A stretch of 64,000 nucleotides of DNA from Cycas panzhihuaensis (GCA_023213395.1 CM041465.1:252223741-252287740); one strand, 5' to 3'. Positions 34,869 through 46,181 are shown, numbered from the stretch's first letter. The notes: generated from the sequence alone by a model not told the origin. Made by a program: numbers and translations.

Positions 34869-35480
34869 TCATGGGGCCTCCTCGTAACCATTGTTGAACT
34901 CCCTATTGCTAAGAATGGCTAAATAGTCATAGCTCCCAACACCAATGGGAGAAAAGTGCACCAAGTTTAATTGAGGGGTAGGGACTCCCTCCCTTTCATA
35001 GGGTACTTTATCCTCAAAGAACCCTACATCAAATGGATCGAATGAGTCCCCCTCTCCATCTGTCACTCCAAAAATCACTTGGCATGGTTGATGAGAAGGT
35101 TAGGTAGGTGGTGGATCTCAAGTAACAACCTTGATTTTCCCTTGGTGGAAAAATTTCACTTAGCCCCATCATGAGATGAAAACTACTCCTATTTGGTCTG
35201 ACCAAGGCTAACCTAACATGAGGTTATAATCAACATTGATGTCTAGAACAACGATGTCTATTTGTATGGTTTTATCTTCTAATGTGAGAGGGAGTGTCAC
35301 TATCCCCAATTGTGCCTTCTCACTCCCATCATACCCTTGGCATCTCTAAGGGATGAGCTCAAGAGAATCTATGCATATCTTTTCTAACATACATATGGGC
35401 ATAGCATTTACTAAAAAGCTATTGTCCACAATGGTCCTCTTGAGGGTGAATTTGGGCATCTCAATTATAATTGTGAAAGG
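34869..35480 (-). pseudogene. Aspartic protease region of the giant element
   Basis: Minus-strand reading gives RTIVDNSFLVNAMPICMLE at about 35,390-35,446, then CIDSLELIP and LPLTLEDKTIQIDIVVLDIN (about 35,245-35,305), then YNLMLG. This is the pattern (V/L)(V/L)D(D/T)GS..N.LP, L..LGI, GF.GS, (V/L).DI...YN.LLGRPW of gypsy-type proteases in the Tat lineage. The active-site triplet reads D-N-S where D-D-G or D-T-G is expected, so it should be inactive. The open segment 34,869-35,078 (FGVTDGEGDSFDPFDVGF) is the acidic tail after the protease. Confidence 0.75.
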
Positions 35481-35886
35481 ATAGTATTAATGGAGTTACT
35501 TATACTTGCCTGATTAAAGGTCACATGGGTCAAATATGATGAGAGTAGACCCTTGCAAAGGAGAAGTGCTCAAGGTATGAATGGATATGTCATTGTACTT
35601 AAGAGCCTATAAAAGGAGGGCTCTCTGATCGAGACAACTCTTAAGGACATCCATCATGGGCATTCCGGAGAGACTATACAAAGCTCTTCAATAATTGAGA
35701 AAGTCTTCTCCTTCCCCATAAGTTGGAAAATGGCCTGTCTAAATTCATAAAGCCCTGGGTATATAGGTATGGTCTTTGGAACCACAAGAATCTCCATTAA
35801 AGGAGTCTCTAAGGATAATTATTATTACAAAGTGGAGGCCTCGCCAACCTCCTTCATTGCTTAAGAACATACAACCGAACACACTC
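35481..35886 (-). other. Gag-protease linker of the giant element, left of the copia insertion
   Basis: Minus-strand frames continue upstream from the protease with no motif of their own. The part resumes at about 43,666 on the other side of the inserted copia element. Confidence 0.5.
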
Positions 35887-35891
35887 AAGTT

Positions 35892-36511
35892 GTTGGGTAT
35901 TGTGACAACAATTATGGGGCTAAAATTATGGCATGTTTTTGGTGCGGTTTCGCCCCCTAATCTTTCTCAGGGGGTTCTAAGAGGGGCGGGAGCCTCCCTT
36001 GGCGGTGTTGGGGCGTGAACGCCCATTAGGAAGGGTTCGGGCGATAGCCCCTCAAAAAGTGGCCATGTAAACCTTATCAAAATGTAAAGAGAATTAGGGT
36101 TGTTCGATACAAATACCCTAGATTCTCGGTTGAGATTCGGTCTTGGATGTTCCTCTCATGTAACTGTTTTAGGGCTTTTCTTATTATGTTGTAATGTAAT
36201 GCAATGTAATTGTGATGAGGGCGGTGGCTGATTGTTGTTCCAGAGAGCACTCTATAACTGTGATGTACTATTTCTCCATTCTCTGAATAAAGATCGATAC
36301 CTTTCATGTGGATGTTTCCCTAGCACACTGCTAGGGTTTTATCACATTATATCGGGTGCACATGTGATGTTTGGCTTTCATTTTCTTGTTACTGTATAAT
36401 CTTTGATTTTAGAACTTGCATGTAATTTTAAGTTTCAATTTCTGTAACTAGTTGTAAGAATGAAATAGATCTTGGTGGCGGTTAAAGGGTTGGGACCTTG
36501 TATTCTCAACA
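35892..36511 (+). repeat. 5' LTR of the copia element
   Basis: 620 bp. Aligns with 43,033-43,660. The most different part is a GC-rich segment at about 35,940-36,060, where small indels separate the copies. Confidence 0.95.
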
Positions 36512-36513
36512 AG

Positions 36514-36526
36514 TGGTATCTGAGCC
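36514..36526 (+). other. Primer binding site, initiator tRNA-Met type
   Basis: TGGTATCTGAGCC, two bases after the LTR end, one mismatch from the plant consensus TGGTATCAGAGCC. Confidence 0.9.
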
Positions 36527-36581
36527 ACTCTTTTTTTGCAGCAAGTTTGTGAAGGTTTTGGTGTCGACTTTTCTACACCAA

Positions 36582-37350
36582 ATGGCGAAACTAGCAAGTG
36601 TAAAGTTTGAGGTGGAGAAATTCAATGGCAAGAACAACTTCGAGTTGTGGAAGCTAAAAGCGTCTGATATTCTTGTATAGCAGGGTTTGTACAAAGCCCT
36701 TGCAGGCAAATCGAAGAAACCCGCAGGGATGGACAATGATGAATGGGATGATTTAGACAAAAAGGTACTTAGCACAATACAATTGTGCTTGGCGGATGAA
36801 GTCTTGTTTAACATCGCAAGGGAGCATACAATGACGAGGATTGTGGACGGTTAGAAGGCACATATATGACCAAATCGATGTGAATTGAATCTACCTAAAG
36901 AGGTAATTGTACTCGTTACGGATGAAGGAAGGTACAAAAATTGCTAACCATTTAAATATTTTTAATACTCTTATTTATCAATTGACTAGTATCAATATTA
37001 AAATTGAGGATGAGGACAAGACTGTTACCCTGTTATGCTTATTACGAATCACAGGATAATATTGTCACCTCAATTAGTTTTAGCACTCTGGATGAATTAT
37101 AATATGATTTTGTTGTGAGTGCTTTACTAATGGAAGAAGTGCATAGGAAGTCTAGTCTTGAAACCTCCACACCAGAAGCCATGACATGAAGGGGTAGAAA
37201 CGTTTGAGAGAGGACAAAACTCAAGGGATATATCAAGGTCCAAGTCAAAGAGCAAAAAGAGTAAGCTCAGGTGTTGGCATTGTAATAAGACCGATCACCT
37301 CAAGAAGGATTGTTACAAAAGGAAAGAGTTCTAGAAAAAGGAAGATCCTA
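36582..37350 (+). pseudogene. Copia gag with CCHC zinc knuckle, broken
   Basis: ATG at 36,582 begins MAKLASVKFEVEKFNGKNNF, the usual copia gag start (KFEV.KFDG.NNF..WK). It is followed after a TAG by QGLYKALAGKSKKPAGMD and LCLADEVLFNIAREHT to about 36,830. A frame change and stops follow. The zinc knuckle CWHCNKTDHLKKDC, with perfect C-X2-C-X4-H-X4-C spacing, is at 37,272-37,313. Gag would package the element's RNA. The first stop (36,678-36,680, TAG) stands where Gln is usual, which suggests CAG to TAG. Confidence 0.88.
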
Positions 37351-37399
37351 CCAAGGAGGTGAATCAAGTGGAGTCAAATCAAGGTATGGATGATGATGT

Positions 37400-37990
37400 C
37401 TTGGTCGCTTGTAATATTTCTCATTATCACCATGATTGGTTATAAGATTCAGGTCCTTCACACCACATGTGTCCACACAAGAGTTGGTTCTCATCATACC
37501 AACCTCTTGATGGTGGTGACGTGCTTATGGGAAATGAAGTTTTTTGTAAGATAGTGGGCATTGGTAGCATCAGAATTAAGATGTTCAATGGGGTAGTCAG
37601 AACATTGGCGAGGTTAGACATGTACCTAATTTGACAAGAAATCTGATTTCCTTGGGTGAATTAGATTCGAGTGGTTTTAAGTATACAGGTCATGAAGGAG
37701 TCCTAAAGGTGTCAAAGGGCACTTTGGTTGTTATGAAAGCCTTAAAGAAAGGAAATATTTATATTTTAGTGGGAATGCGGATGTCGATGACACGGTGTCG
37801 AAAGGCGCAAAAGATCACTTTCGCCTATGCTCGACTATGGCATCGAGACTTGGGCACATGAGTGAGAAAGGACTTAAGACGCTGATAAACCATAAGTTGC
37901 TTCCTAACTTGCAGCTTTTAGATTTGGCTTTCTATAAATATTGTGTTTTGGAAAATAGTATAGACTCAAGTTTAAAGCAGTCACACTAGT
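37400..37990 (+). pseudogene. Copia protease and pre-integrase domain, broken
   Basis: A stop is followed by DSGPSHHMCPHKSWFSSY at about 37,446-37,500, the copia protease active site (W.(L/I)DSGAS.HM). The catalytic D-S-G is kept, but the preceding Trp/Leu region contains a stop. Next come LTRNLISLGELDSSGFKYTG (from about 37,633) and the GAG-pre-integrase part with LWHRDLG and HMSEKGLKTL (about 37,838-37,890; the H..LGH.S..GL pattern needs a one-base frame shift). The protease would mature Gag-Pol. Confidence 0.88.
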
Positions 37991-37999
37991 AAAGGCGTT

Positions 38000-38830
38000 C
38001 TAGATTACATACATTCGGATATATGGGACCGACCCTAAAATATCTTGTGGAGGATCATTGTATTTTGTCACATTTATAGATGATTACTCCAGGAAGGTAT
38101 GGGTCTATTTTTTGAAAAGGAAATCTGAAGTTTTCAGTGTGTTTAAGCAGTTCAAGGCTTTAGTTGAGAACAGTACTTGTAAGATAATCAAATGTTTAAG
38201 AACTAACAATGGAGGTGAGTTCAACTCCTTGGAGTTTTAGAACTATTGCAGAGAAGTTGGGATCGAAAGACACAAGACCACTAGCTATACTCATGACAAA
38301 ATGGCATTATTGAGCGCATGAATAGGACACTCTTGGAAAGAGCAAGAAGCATGCTAAGTAATGTAGGAGAGGAGTAGGGCTTGTGGGCAGAAGCTATTCA
38401 AATAACTTGCTATCTGGTAAACAGGTCACCATCACTTGCAATAGATTACAAAATTCCTGAAGAGGTATAGACTAGACATCCATGTCATTATTCAAATTTA
38501 AAAGTTTTTGGTTATGATGCTTATGCCTAGACTGACAAAAGTAAATGTTCAAAGTTAGACCCAAAATCCAAGAGATATATCTTTGTTAGTTATAGTGACA
38601 AGGACGGTGTGAAGGGATCCAAGTTGTGGGATCCTACTACCCACAAAATCACCATTAATAGAGATGTCATAATTAATGAATATCCCCTTGTAAAATTAGA
38701 CAGTGTAGAAGCTGAAATGAAACAGGAACAACACGATGAACATCAACAAGTTAAGTTTGAAATGCAGCCATCTATGGAATCAGATGAGCATGAAGATCTT
38801 TCTGAAGATGAATCGATGGGCGATTCATAG
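38000..38830 (+). pseudogene. Copia integrase, catalytic Asp altered
   Basis: The DDE core begins at about 38,015 (HSDIWD-like, first Asp). It continues in the open segment 38,058-38,240: YFVTFIDDYSRKVWVYFLK, then CLRTNNGGEF, where the usual LR(T/S)DNGGEF has Asp replaced by Asn, so the second catalytic residue is lost. An NGIIERMNRTLLERARSML stretch (about 38,305-38,360) supplies the Glu. An acidic region follows (SMESDEHEDLSEDESMGDS, to 38,828), the usual variable linker between integrase and RT. Stops and shifts are present. Confidence 0.88.
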
Positions 38831-38836
38831 GAGTAT

Positions 38837-39950
38837 GTGGACACTCCTCTACCAGCAGTTAGAAGATCTACACGAGTTAGTCATCCACAGCGGTATAGCC
38901 CTTCTATTTCTATTGCTTTAGTTTCTAATAATGGTAAGCCCACATGTTATCAGGAAGCAATAGATAATATCCATGGAGAGAAGTGGATAAGGGCTATGCA
39001 GGAAGAGATAGATGCCTTGAAGAAAAATAATTCATGGGACTTGGTAGAACTTCCACATCGCAGGAAGATTGTTGGTTGCAGGTGGGTTTTCAAAAAAAAG
39101 CAGATGTTGATGGAAAGGTTGATAAATATAGGGCAAGGCCGGTGGCTAAAGGTTTTGCACAAAAACAAGTATTGACTTTCATGAGATCTTTTCACGGTTG
39201 TTAAACTTGTTGCAATTCAGTGTTGTTAGCATTGGTAGCTTCTCTCGATTTGGAGTTGGAGCGATTAGATGTAAAACAACTTTTCTACATGGAGATTTAG
39301 ATGAGGAGATCTATATGGATCAACTAGAAGGGTTTGTACAAGATGGTAGGAAAAGACTTATTTGCAGGCTCAGGAAATCATTGTATGGTGCAAGCGATCA
39401 CCTGAGACATTGGTACAAGAAATTTGATGCCTTCATGGAGAGCCAAAATTTTAAAAGAAGTGAGTATGATTATTGTGTCTACTTTAAATTTATGAATAAT
39501 GGCTTATTCATTATCTCAGTTATATGTTGATGACATGCTGTTTACAAGCAAGAGCATGGAAGAAATCAATAAGCTAAAGGCTCAATTGGCTAGGACTTTT
39601 GATATGAAGGATCTAAGAGCTACAAAACAAATCTTAGGTATGGAGATACACAGAGACAGGAAAGATGGTAAGCTATGGTTATCACAGCAGAAATATATAG
39701 AGAAGGTGCTAACTAGGTTTGGTATGGCAAATGTGAAACCCATGAGTATCCCATTGGGTTCCCACTTCAAGCTTTCTTCAAATTTGAGTCCTAGTAGTGA
39801 AGAAGAAAAGGCTTATATGTCTCATGTGCCTTATGCCAGTCTGATGGGAAGTTTGATGTATGCCATGGTATGTACAAGACCTGATATTTCACATGCATTC
39901 GGTGTAGTTAGCAGGTTTATGGCAAATTCAGGAAAGGAACATTGAAATGA
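38837..39950 (+). pseudogene. Copia reverse transcriptase, broken by frameshifts
   Basis: Segment 38,837-39,175 has RRSTRVSHPQRYSPS, then EAIDNIHGEKWIRAMQEEID and WDLVELPHRRKIVGCRWVFK, the start of copia RT. 39,198-39,530 gives CKTTFLHGDLDEEIYMDQLE (usual D(V/I)(K/T)TAFLHG.L.EEIYM.QP.GF) and RKSLYGA. 39,499-39,945 begins near the catalytic LYVDDML box (39,520-39,540, intact) and continues LGMEIHRDRKDGKLWLSQQK and LMGSLMYAMVCTRPDISHAF. The frame breaks at about 39,175-39,200 and near 39,500 are small shifts. Otherwise the protein is fairly well preserved. Confidence 0.92.
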
Positions 39951-40241
39951 TGAAATGGGTGCTTCGGTATTTGATAGGCATGAGTGACTACTACATCACC
40001 TTTGGGGGTACAGGTAATCAGGTTTGTGGATATGTCAATTCAGACTTTGCAAGAGATTTAGACAAAATAAGGTCTACTTCAGGTTACGTTTTTAATCTTA
40101 CAAATGGTCTAGTTAGTTGGAGGTCCAAATTGAAAAGCACAATTACACTGTCAACCACGGAAGCTGAATATGTTACTGCAGCACATGCTTGTAAAGAAGC
40201 AATCTAGTTACAGGGTATATTGGTTGAGATTGGAAGGAGAC
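39947..40241 (+). pseudogene. Copia RNase H, N-terminal part (up to the insertion)
   Basis: Open 39,947-40,207: MKWVLRYLIGMSDYYITFGG, then YVNSDFARDLDKIRSTSGYV and STTEAEYVTAAHACKEAI. The DYAGD.D...STSGY...L and STTEAEY signatures of copia RNase H are clear. A TAG stands where Trp is usual (KEAIW). The domain breaks off at 40,241 within IGRR and resumes at 42,741. Confidence 0.92.
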
Positions 40242-42729
40242 TGAAACGCTCTCCACGGGGCAATGATCCAACGCCTAGCGGGAAGGACACAAAACCACAG
40301 GGCTAATAGGCTAAAGAACGAGGATCATACCTCATGGACGTCCGTCTTGTGCCGAGGCGGAGTGCAGGGCTGCAAGGTGCTGGTTGCTTCTAGGTAGCCA
40401 AGGCGAGACCCTCCTACCTTCGGATGGCGGGAAGGGGAAAAGGAACTTCACGCCGCTACTTCTCAAGGCAATGAGAAAGCGGCGAAGGGTAACCAACCAA
40501 GCGTGTCGCAGTAAGATATGTGCAAGAGCGGCTAAAGGGAATCGGTCAAAGAATCTCGAGACACTATAGTGTGCGGTGTAGCAAAGAAAGCGCACGTAAA
40601 GCAAATGTAAAGCAAAGAGCAAGTACAAAATAAATAGTTATTTCTTTTCCTTTTCCTTATATTTCTCTAACTAAAGCAAGCGTAAAGAAAGCGTAAGAGC
40701 GAGAAAAAGGAGTATGAAGGGTGAGCGGAGAATACTGATCCGTGGTTGGTGACGCAGTGTCAGTCCGCAGTTGCGCTTCCTCCGTCGTCCTCCTCGTATG
40801 CGACGTCGGTTGCAGCGGTGATGGGGATCACTTACCTCCCAAAGCAAATAAGCACTAACTAAAGCGAAATGATGAAAATAAAGCTCAAAGCGGCATATAC
40901 AAAGGGAAAACGTACCAAGCAAGTGTCGGCCGTGATGGGTCGACCTTATGCGTCCTCTCGTCCCGAACGCTCCTGCAAGCAAATAAGCGGAATACCTTCC
41001 TCTCGAAAGAGAGGCCACGAGATGCCAAAAGATATATGTATATATGTTGCAAGTAAAGCGAACTAAGTTTAAAAGATATGGCTAAATTCTAACATGCAAT
41101 GAAAGAAGCAAAGTCACACGATAAGCATGCCAAGGTCACATACCACAAACGCACCCCAAATGGGGTTGAGTATAGCCTCGGGATGGCTAATTCACCCACG
41201 AGAGGTCTCCACAGGATGTAAGGGAACGATGCTAGCATGCGACAAAAGATCATGGGGCAACGGGTGGCGTATGCCAAGGTAAACACTCAACCGATTCTCA
41301 AGCCTCTACAGCCCTACTTCTTAAGCAAAAGCGGAAAATGAAGGGGAGAGGAAAAGGGACGGAACCCTTGGGGAGTAGGGCAGAATGGGGGCGGAACCGC
41401 CTAATCTCCCTCAAACCCTCGTGTAACCCTTTATCTTGGGTTTGCCCAAGAAATGGCGAAAGAGAAGGATGGGAGAAGAAGGGTGAGTGGAAGAAAAGAA
41501 TGGGAAACTAAGCCTATCCTCGGGTGACACTCTAATAAGCCACAAATACTATGGTTCCTTGCATCAACATTAAGGGGAAACCAAGAAAATGCATATATAA
41601 AAGGAAGCAAAGAGTTGCAAGTGAAATAATACAAAAAAAACAAGCAAAAACACCAAAGAAATGACACCAAATACCTCAAATGATGAAGGAGGAGTGCATG
41701 TGAGCACTTGGCAACTTGGAGCAGCGGTCCAAGAGATGCTTATGAAGCAATGTAGCATGTCCCTTGCAAGAGAGAGGAGTGGTGGAGCCTCATGCAAAAA
41801 GGTGAGATGGAAATGGTTCCTTGATGGTTTTCTTGGTGCAAAATCCTCTTGGAGGCCTTCAATATGTGTGAGGAGGAAGAGTGCTTGTATTGGAGCTCGT
41901 GAGGGGCGTGATGGCCACTGTATCTCCAATGATAGCAGCCCTTGGTGCCTCATCCCACAATTTGTTGAGAGGTGTCTCTTGTACTTGTTTGTTTGTCTTG
42001 TCTTTTGTGAAGAAAACTTGAGAGGAGAGTGAAGTAGAGAGTAGAAAAATTCATTCAATAATGAGGCAAATGAGTGAAAAAGCGTTTTTATGTCTCGAGT
42101 GAAGCAAGTGAGCGTTGGGGGCCTCGGGCGCCTCAACTGGTTAGGAGCCATGGCGATTCACGAAAAATCGCGCCATCAGCGTGTTTCTTTTAAATTTTAA
42201 GCAGTCGTCATGACAAACTTAAGCGATGTGGCCATGGAATTCAAGCTTAGCTTAGTTTCCGTGATGCAAACAAAAAAAAAACAGAAAATTAAAGTAAGAA
42301 ATCAGGTTTCTAAGGTAAAATCACAAGTTAAACACAAAATACATTAGTCAAGAGCGGGTTTTAGGTCATGGGCATGTACTCAAGCGGTGCAAAAGACCTA
42401 ACTAAGGGTTAAACCAGGCTTAGAAAGGGTTTGCAACATAAGCGGCCTTGTAACACGCATAAGCAGTGGCAAAAGCATCCGAAAGACCATGGAGCGTCGT
42501 GGGTGGTTGTGCATATACGGGTGTCGCATTCGATGAATGCCCCATTGTGAGTCGTCATAGGCTAAAAGGTCTTAGGCACATGCATAATGAACAAGCAATC
42601 AAACAGGTGCATATGGACAGGCACATGTCAATCAAACCATTCCCAATTACTGCAGCGATCATAAGTAAGCAAAGTGAAAACATATACCTGCACAAACCTG
42701 TGTCGATCGTCCGAGTCCATTCGATGGCA
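40242..42729 (+). mobile_element. 2,488-bp TG...CA block inserted into copia RNase H (solo-LTR-like)
   Basis: The host frame is restored exactly if this block and one copy of a short direct repeat are removed: IGRR at 40,230-40,241 joins QENVKVFCDSQSA at 42,741. The repeat is GGAAGGAGAC (40,232-40,241) on the left and GGAAGCGAGAC (42,730-42,740) on the right. The block starts TGAAACG and ends GATGGCA. It has no RT, transposase or long protein match. A TATA-like CATATATAAAAGG lies at about 41,589-41,601. It is visibly richer in CpG and G+C than its host. A solo LTR would normally leave a 5-bp repeat; the longer repeat would suit a Mutator-like insertion, but the ends lack clear inverted repeats. 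Strand is arbitrary. Confidence 0.75.
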
Positions 42730-42740
42730 GGAAGCGAGAC

Positions 42741-42976
42741 AGGAAAATGTAAAGGTATTTTGTGACAGTCAAAGTGCCATTTACTTAGCCAAGAATCTAA
42801 CTTATCACAGTAGAATAAAGCATATTGCTCTTAAGTACCATTTCGTTAAACAGGTTATGGAAACAGGTGGAGTGGCACTTGAGAAGATTCACACCAATCA
42901 TAATTATGCTGATATATTCACAAAACCAATACCAGTAGAGAAGTTCAAATGGTGTTTGACTTCTCTTGGCTTGTAG
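42741..42976 (+). pseudogene. Copia RNase H, C-terminal part (after the insertion)
   Basis: It reads QENVKVFCDSQSAIYLAKN, then RIKHIALKYHFVKQ, ALEKIHTNHNYADIFTKPIP and FKWCLTSLGL, then stop. This is the end of the copia polyprotein (FCD.QSA..LA.N...H.R.KHI, A.(I/M)LTK.L). It completes the domain begun at 39,947. Confidence 0.92.
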
Positions 42977-43032
42977 AAAAGATGATGAAGGGTCCAGGAA
43001 AGGCACCGGGTAATTGTTGTCAAGGTGGAGAT

Positions 43033-43660
43033 TGTTGGGTATTGTGACAACAATTATGGGGCTAAAATTATGGCATGTTTTCGTGATTTCCTCCTAATCT
43101 TTCTCGGGGGTTCGAGGGGTGGGAGCCCCCTTGGCCCGAAATCTTGAGGGGCATGGGCGCCCCCTAAGAGGGTTCGGGCGATGGCCCCGACTTCAAAAAA
43201 TTGGCCATGTAAACCTTATCAAAATGTAAAGAGAATCAGGGTCGTTCGATACAAATACCCTAGATTCTATGGTTGAGATTTAGGTCTTGAATGTTCCTCT
43301 CATGTAGCACGTTTTAGGGATTTTCTTATTATGTTGTAATGTAATGCAATGTAACTGTGATGAGGGTGGCAACTGATTGTTATTCCAGAGAGCACTCTGT
43401 AACTATGATGTACTATTTCTCCATTCTACAGCAATAAAGATCGATATCTTTCCTGTATGGATGTTTCCCTAGCACACTGCTAGGGTTTTACCACGTTGTA
43501 TTGGGTGCACATGTGATGTTTGGCTTTCATTTTCTTATTATTGTATAATCTTTGATTTTAGAACTTGCATGTAATTTTAAGTTTCGATTTCTGTAACTAG
43601 TTGTAAGAATGCAATAGATCTTGGTGGCGGTTAAAGGGTTGGGACCTTGTATTCTCAACA
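43033..43660 (+). repeat. 3' LTR of the copia element
   Basis: 628 bp, TGTTGGG...CTCAACA, preceded by the purine-rich AAGGTGGAGA (43,022-43,031). Confidence 0.95.
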
Positions 43661-43665
43661 TAAGT

Positions 43666-45720
43666 GGTCTCAAGTAATTAGATGATCCTCTTACCCTTAT
43701 TATTAGGATGAGAAGATGTCACATTTTGAGCCATTGGGCTCGAAGGGGATGAAGTATTGGCAAGTTCTTTACCCTTGATTCGGTTTGACAAGGGGGGAGG
43801 AGGAGGGTCTCTCCTCTTATTCCTCATTTATCTATTTTTTTGTTGTCCCCCTTGATCTTGTTCCTTATGGTTTGCGAATGAATCTTGATGGATCAGATGC
43901 TCCAAATTAGGTTTGGAAGTGCCTTAGGATGGGGGGTCACATGGCGGTGCAAGTTTAGGGTGTTGTTTCCAATACCTCAAATCATCGCGGGTGCACTCAC
44001 CATGAATCAAGCACCACCTCTTTTTAGGAAGGGGCCTTGTCCTCTTCCCTTGAGGAGATTGGGCACCTTCATTCTTAGGTACGGGTGTTTGGGCAGTTTG
44101 ATGAACCTATCAGTAGCCTTATTGTGGAGTGTGTGGATTAAATATAGGCTGGGTTAGTTACAACTTTAAATCTCATATCATCTGCTCAAAAGAGTAAATG
44201 ATAGAAGTGAGTGGGTCCAAGGTCTTATCAATTATTCTACGAGAGATCCTAGAAGGTTGTTAAGTTCCTTGTTGGTCATATTATGGAGGTAATGCCTTGT
44301 GATGCTATGAGTTTCTAGGAATCCTTTTGAGACCAGCTTGGATCTCGATGGATTCCAATGTCAAATATTTAGCTATGGCAAACTCATAAGTAGTCACATC
44401 TATTTTGAGGACTTTCACATATATCTCAGGATGCAATGCATTCATGAAGATGTCTCTCTTCAACCCCTTCAATAACGTGGCCTTAGAAGAGTGAACAAGG
44501 TCATGGAATCATCAAACAAAGTCACGATTCAATTACTTGTGGCCTTGCTTAAGCGAAGGAATGACCTTCATCCCACTTTCAAAAGGTTGACCTACATAAA
44601 AGTAGTTGATGAAGGCATCAACTAACTGTTGAAACATGGATGTAAAGTGGGCAGGGAGATAGTAAAACCACTTTAATACATCTCCTTGAAGTGACCTAGT
44701 AAATAGTTTTATAAGGATATGGATGTATGCCCAATAATCTATGTATACCATGGCAAATGCCCTAATATGGTCTGTGTGGTCTTGGGAGGAAGTGTCGTTG
44801 AATTTAAGCACTTCAAGTGGACGAGGAGATAAATTTGTTCATAACATCTCTACAGACAAGGGGGTCAATCAGTAATCGACAAAGGGGCAAACCCCTGGCT
44901 AGGATAGTGGATCAATTGGGGCATAAGTGGGTGTGGAATAAGGATATCCTCCTCTAGAGTATGGTTAGTAGGAGAGAGACACATAGGAAGCATGTCCCTA
45001 CTAATATAGAACATAAGGGGAAGGGGCAAACAGGGTCCCCAATTGATAGGAGGGAATGTGCCTCAAATGAGGGTGTATGGCATAAGGAGGTAGGTGAGGA
45101 CCCCTTGACCCACCTTAGGAGGTGTTGCATAAGCTAGTGGGATGTGGGATTATGTACTTGTAGGAATAGAGGCATGGTAAGATGGGGCATGCTAGACTAT
45201 GTATCCCCCTTAAGAGGGGGCAACAGGTGACATAGAATAAGGAGGATATGGTAGGGGGGTTTGACTAAAGGGCCCCCTATAGGAGGGGCAACCCCATAAG
45301 GGTGAAGAGAATCTACCTCGTAGGTAAGAAGGGGGTTTGAACCCCTATGCCCCTAAGGTTATGATGTATGCCTTGGGGGACATGGAGGTATAATAAAAGA
45401 AGTGATGGGCGGGGTTATGATGGGTTGAGGGATGGTTGTTTACCTTGGAGGACTTGTGCACCTTGGGAAACCTCTTTATTTAAAGGGGCACCTGCAACCA
45501 TTAGTGTGAATGCGGTGGCAGTAAAGGAGATTAAAGGTATGGCTTCAGTAGAACTCACAGATGAAGTAAAGAGAAGTTGGCTAGTAGCTGCCTCGAAATA
45601 CTCCCTTAATACTTCTACCATGTCACTTGGTGGAGTATGGTTTAGGTCTTGAGAAGAGGTATACTCTCTTGGAAGACCAGAATAGGTAAGGAGGGGAGAA
45701 AGAGCCTACTCAGGATAGTT
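43666..45720 (-). pseudogene. Gag of the giant Tat/Ogre-like element, broken
   Basis: The clearest part is an open segment of 92 codons at 44,533-44,811 on the minus strand: MLKFNDTSSQDHTDHIRAFA, then LIKLFTRSLQGDVLKWFYYL and FQQLVDAFINYF. These are the retrotransposon gag core signature (LF..SL.G.A..WF..L, F..L...F...F). Upstream at 44,850-45,700 the minus strand encodes a Pro/Tyr-rich stretch, and downstream at 43,700-43,900 a Gln/Pro-rich stretch (QDQGGQQK, RDPPPPPLSN), both usual in such gags. Gag would form the particle. The copia insertion separates it from the protease. Stops are frequent. Confidence 0.8.
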
Positions 45721-46160
45721 AACAAGATCTATGGGTTTCCCCCCTCCTATGATATACACAGGGGGAGGCAAAGGGTCTTGATAGACCTTTGGTTTCTCCA
45801 TGGCATGATAGGATGGGTTCCCTCCAATATGGATAGGGTCCTCATACAGGTAAGGGGCCTCAATATGAGGCCAATCGGGGCATATAAATCGTATGCCCAT
45901 TCTGGTGGATACCCCTCCATCAATGACTCTTAGTAGAATGAGGCGATGGAGGAATAAGATGGTTCTACTTCCAATGGAGGCAAGTTATATAAGTAATGAG
46001 AGAAACATTGCATTCATGGAATGACTAAATTTGCTTGGGAATAGAGGTGGAGAACAAGGGTAAGGGGTATGTAGATTATTATTCAATACCCTATTTAACC
46101 CTAAATGTGAGAGGGGTATGCATGGAAAGTCCAAAAGGTTTCAAAGCTTTCCAAATGGCA
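45721..46160 (-). other. Leader of the giant element between primer site and gag
   Basis: No domain recognised. The minus-strand segment between the primer binding site and the Pro/Tyr-rich gag N-terminus may include the gag start, which I cannot place. Confidence 0.4.
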
Positions 46161-46180
46161 AGTCCCCAGTATGGTCGCTA
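46161..46180 (-). other. Primer binding site resembling the tRNA-Arg type of Ogre/Tat elements
   Basis: The minus strand reads TAGCGACCATACTGGGGACT. From memory, Ogre-type elements use a site like TGGCGACTC(C/T)GCTGGGGAC complementary to tRNA-Arg. Most positions agree, and the spacing to a TG/CA LTR edge at 46,182 is right. This supports both the lineage and the minus-strand direction. Confidence 0.55.
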
Positions 46181-46181
46181 G

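Larger units (their letters stand above)
35887..43665 (+). mobile_element. Complete but inactive Ty1/copia LTR retrotransposon, itself interrupted
   Basis: LTRs at 35,892-36,511 and 43,033-43,660 start TGTTGGGTATTGTGACAAC and end TATTCTCAACA, with TGTTG/CAACA terminal inverted repeats. The target duplication is CAAGT before (35,887-35,891) and TAAGT after (43,661-43,665), one C-to-T change apart. A tRNA-Met-type primer site follows the first LTR, and a purine tract precedes the second. The domain order gag, zinc knuckle, protease, integrase, RT, RNase H is diagnostic for Ty1/copia. A 2.49-kb block interrupts RNase H. The element lies within the gag-pro region of the giant minus-strand element. 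Confidence 0.95.

Noticed and set aside
41570-42151. 193-codon minus frame and overlapping 123-codon plus frame inside the 2.49-kb block
   Set aside because: No domain, opposite strands overlap, and the minus frame is rich in Ser, Phe and Leu as expected from the strand composition. The block is more likely a non-coding LTR-like insertion.
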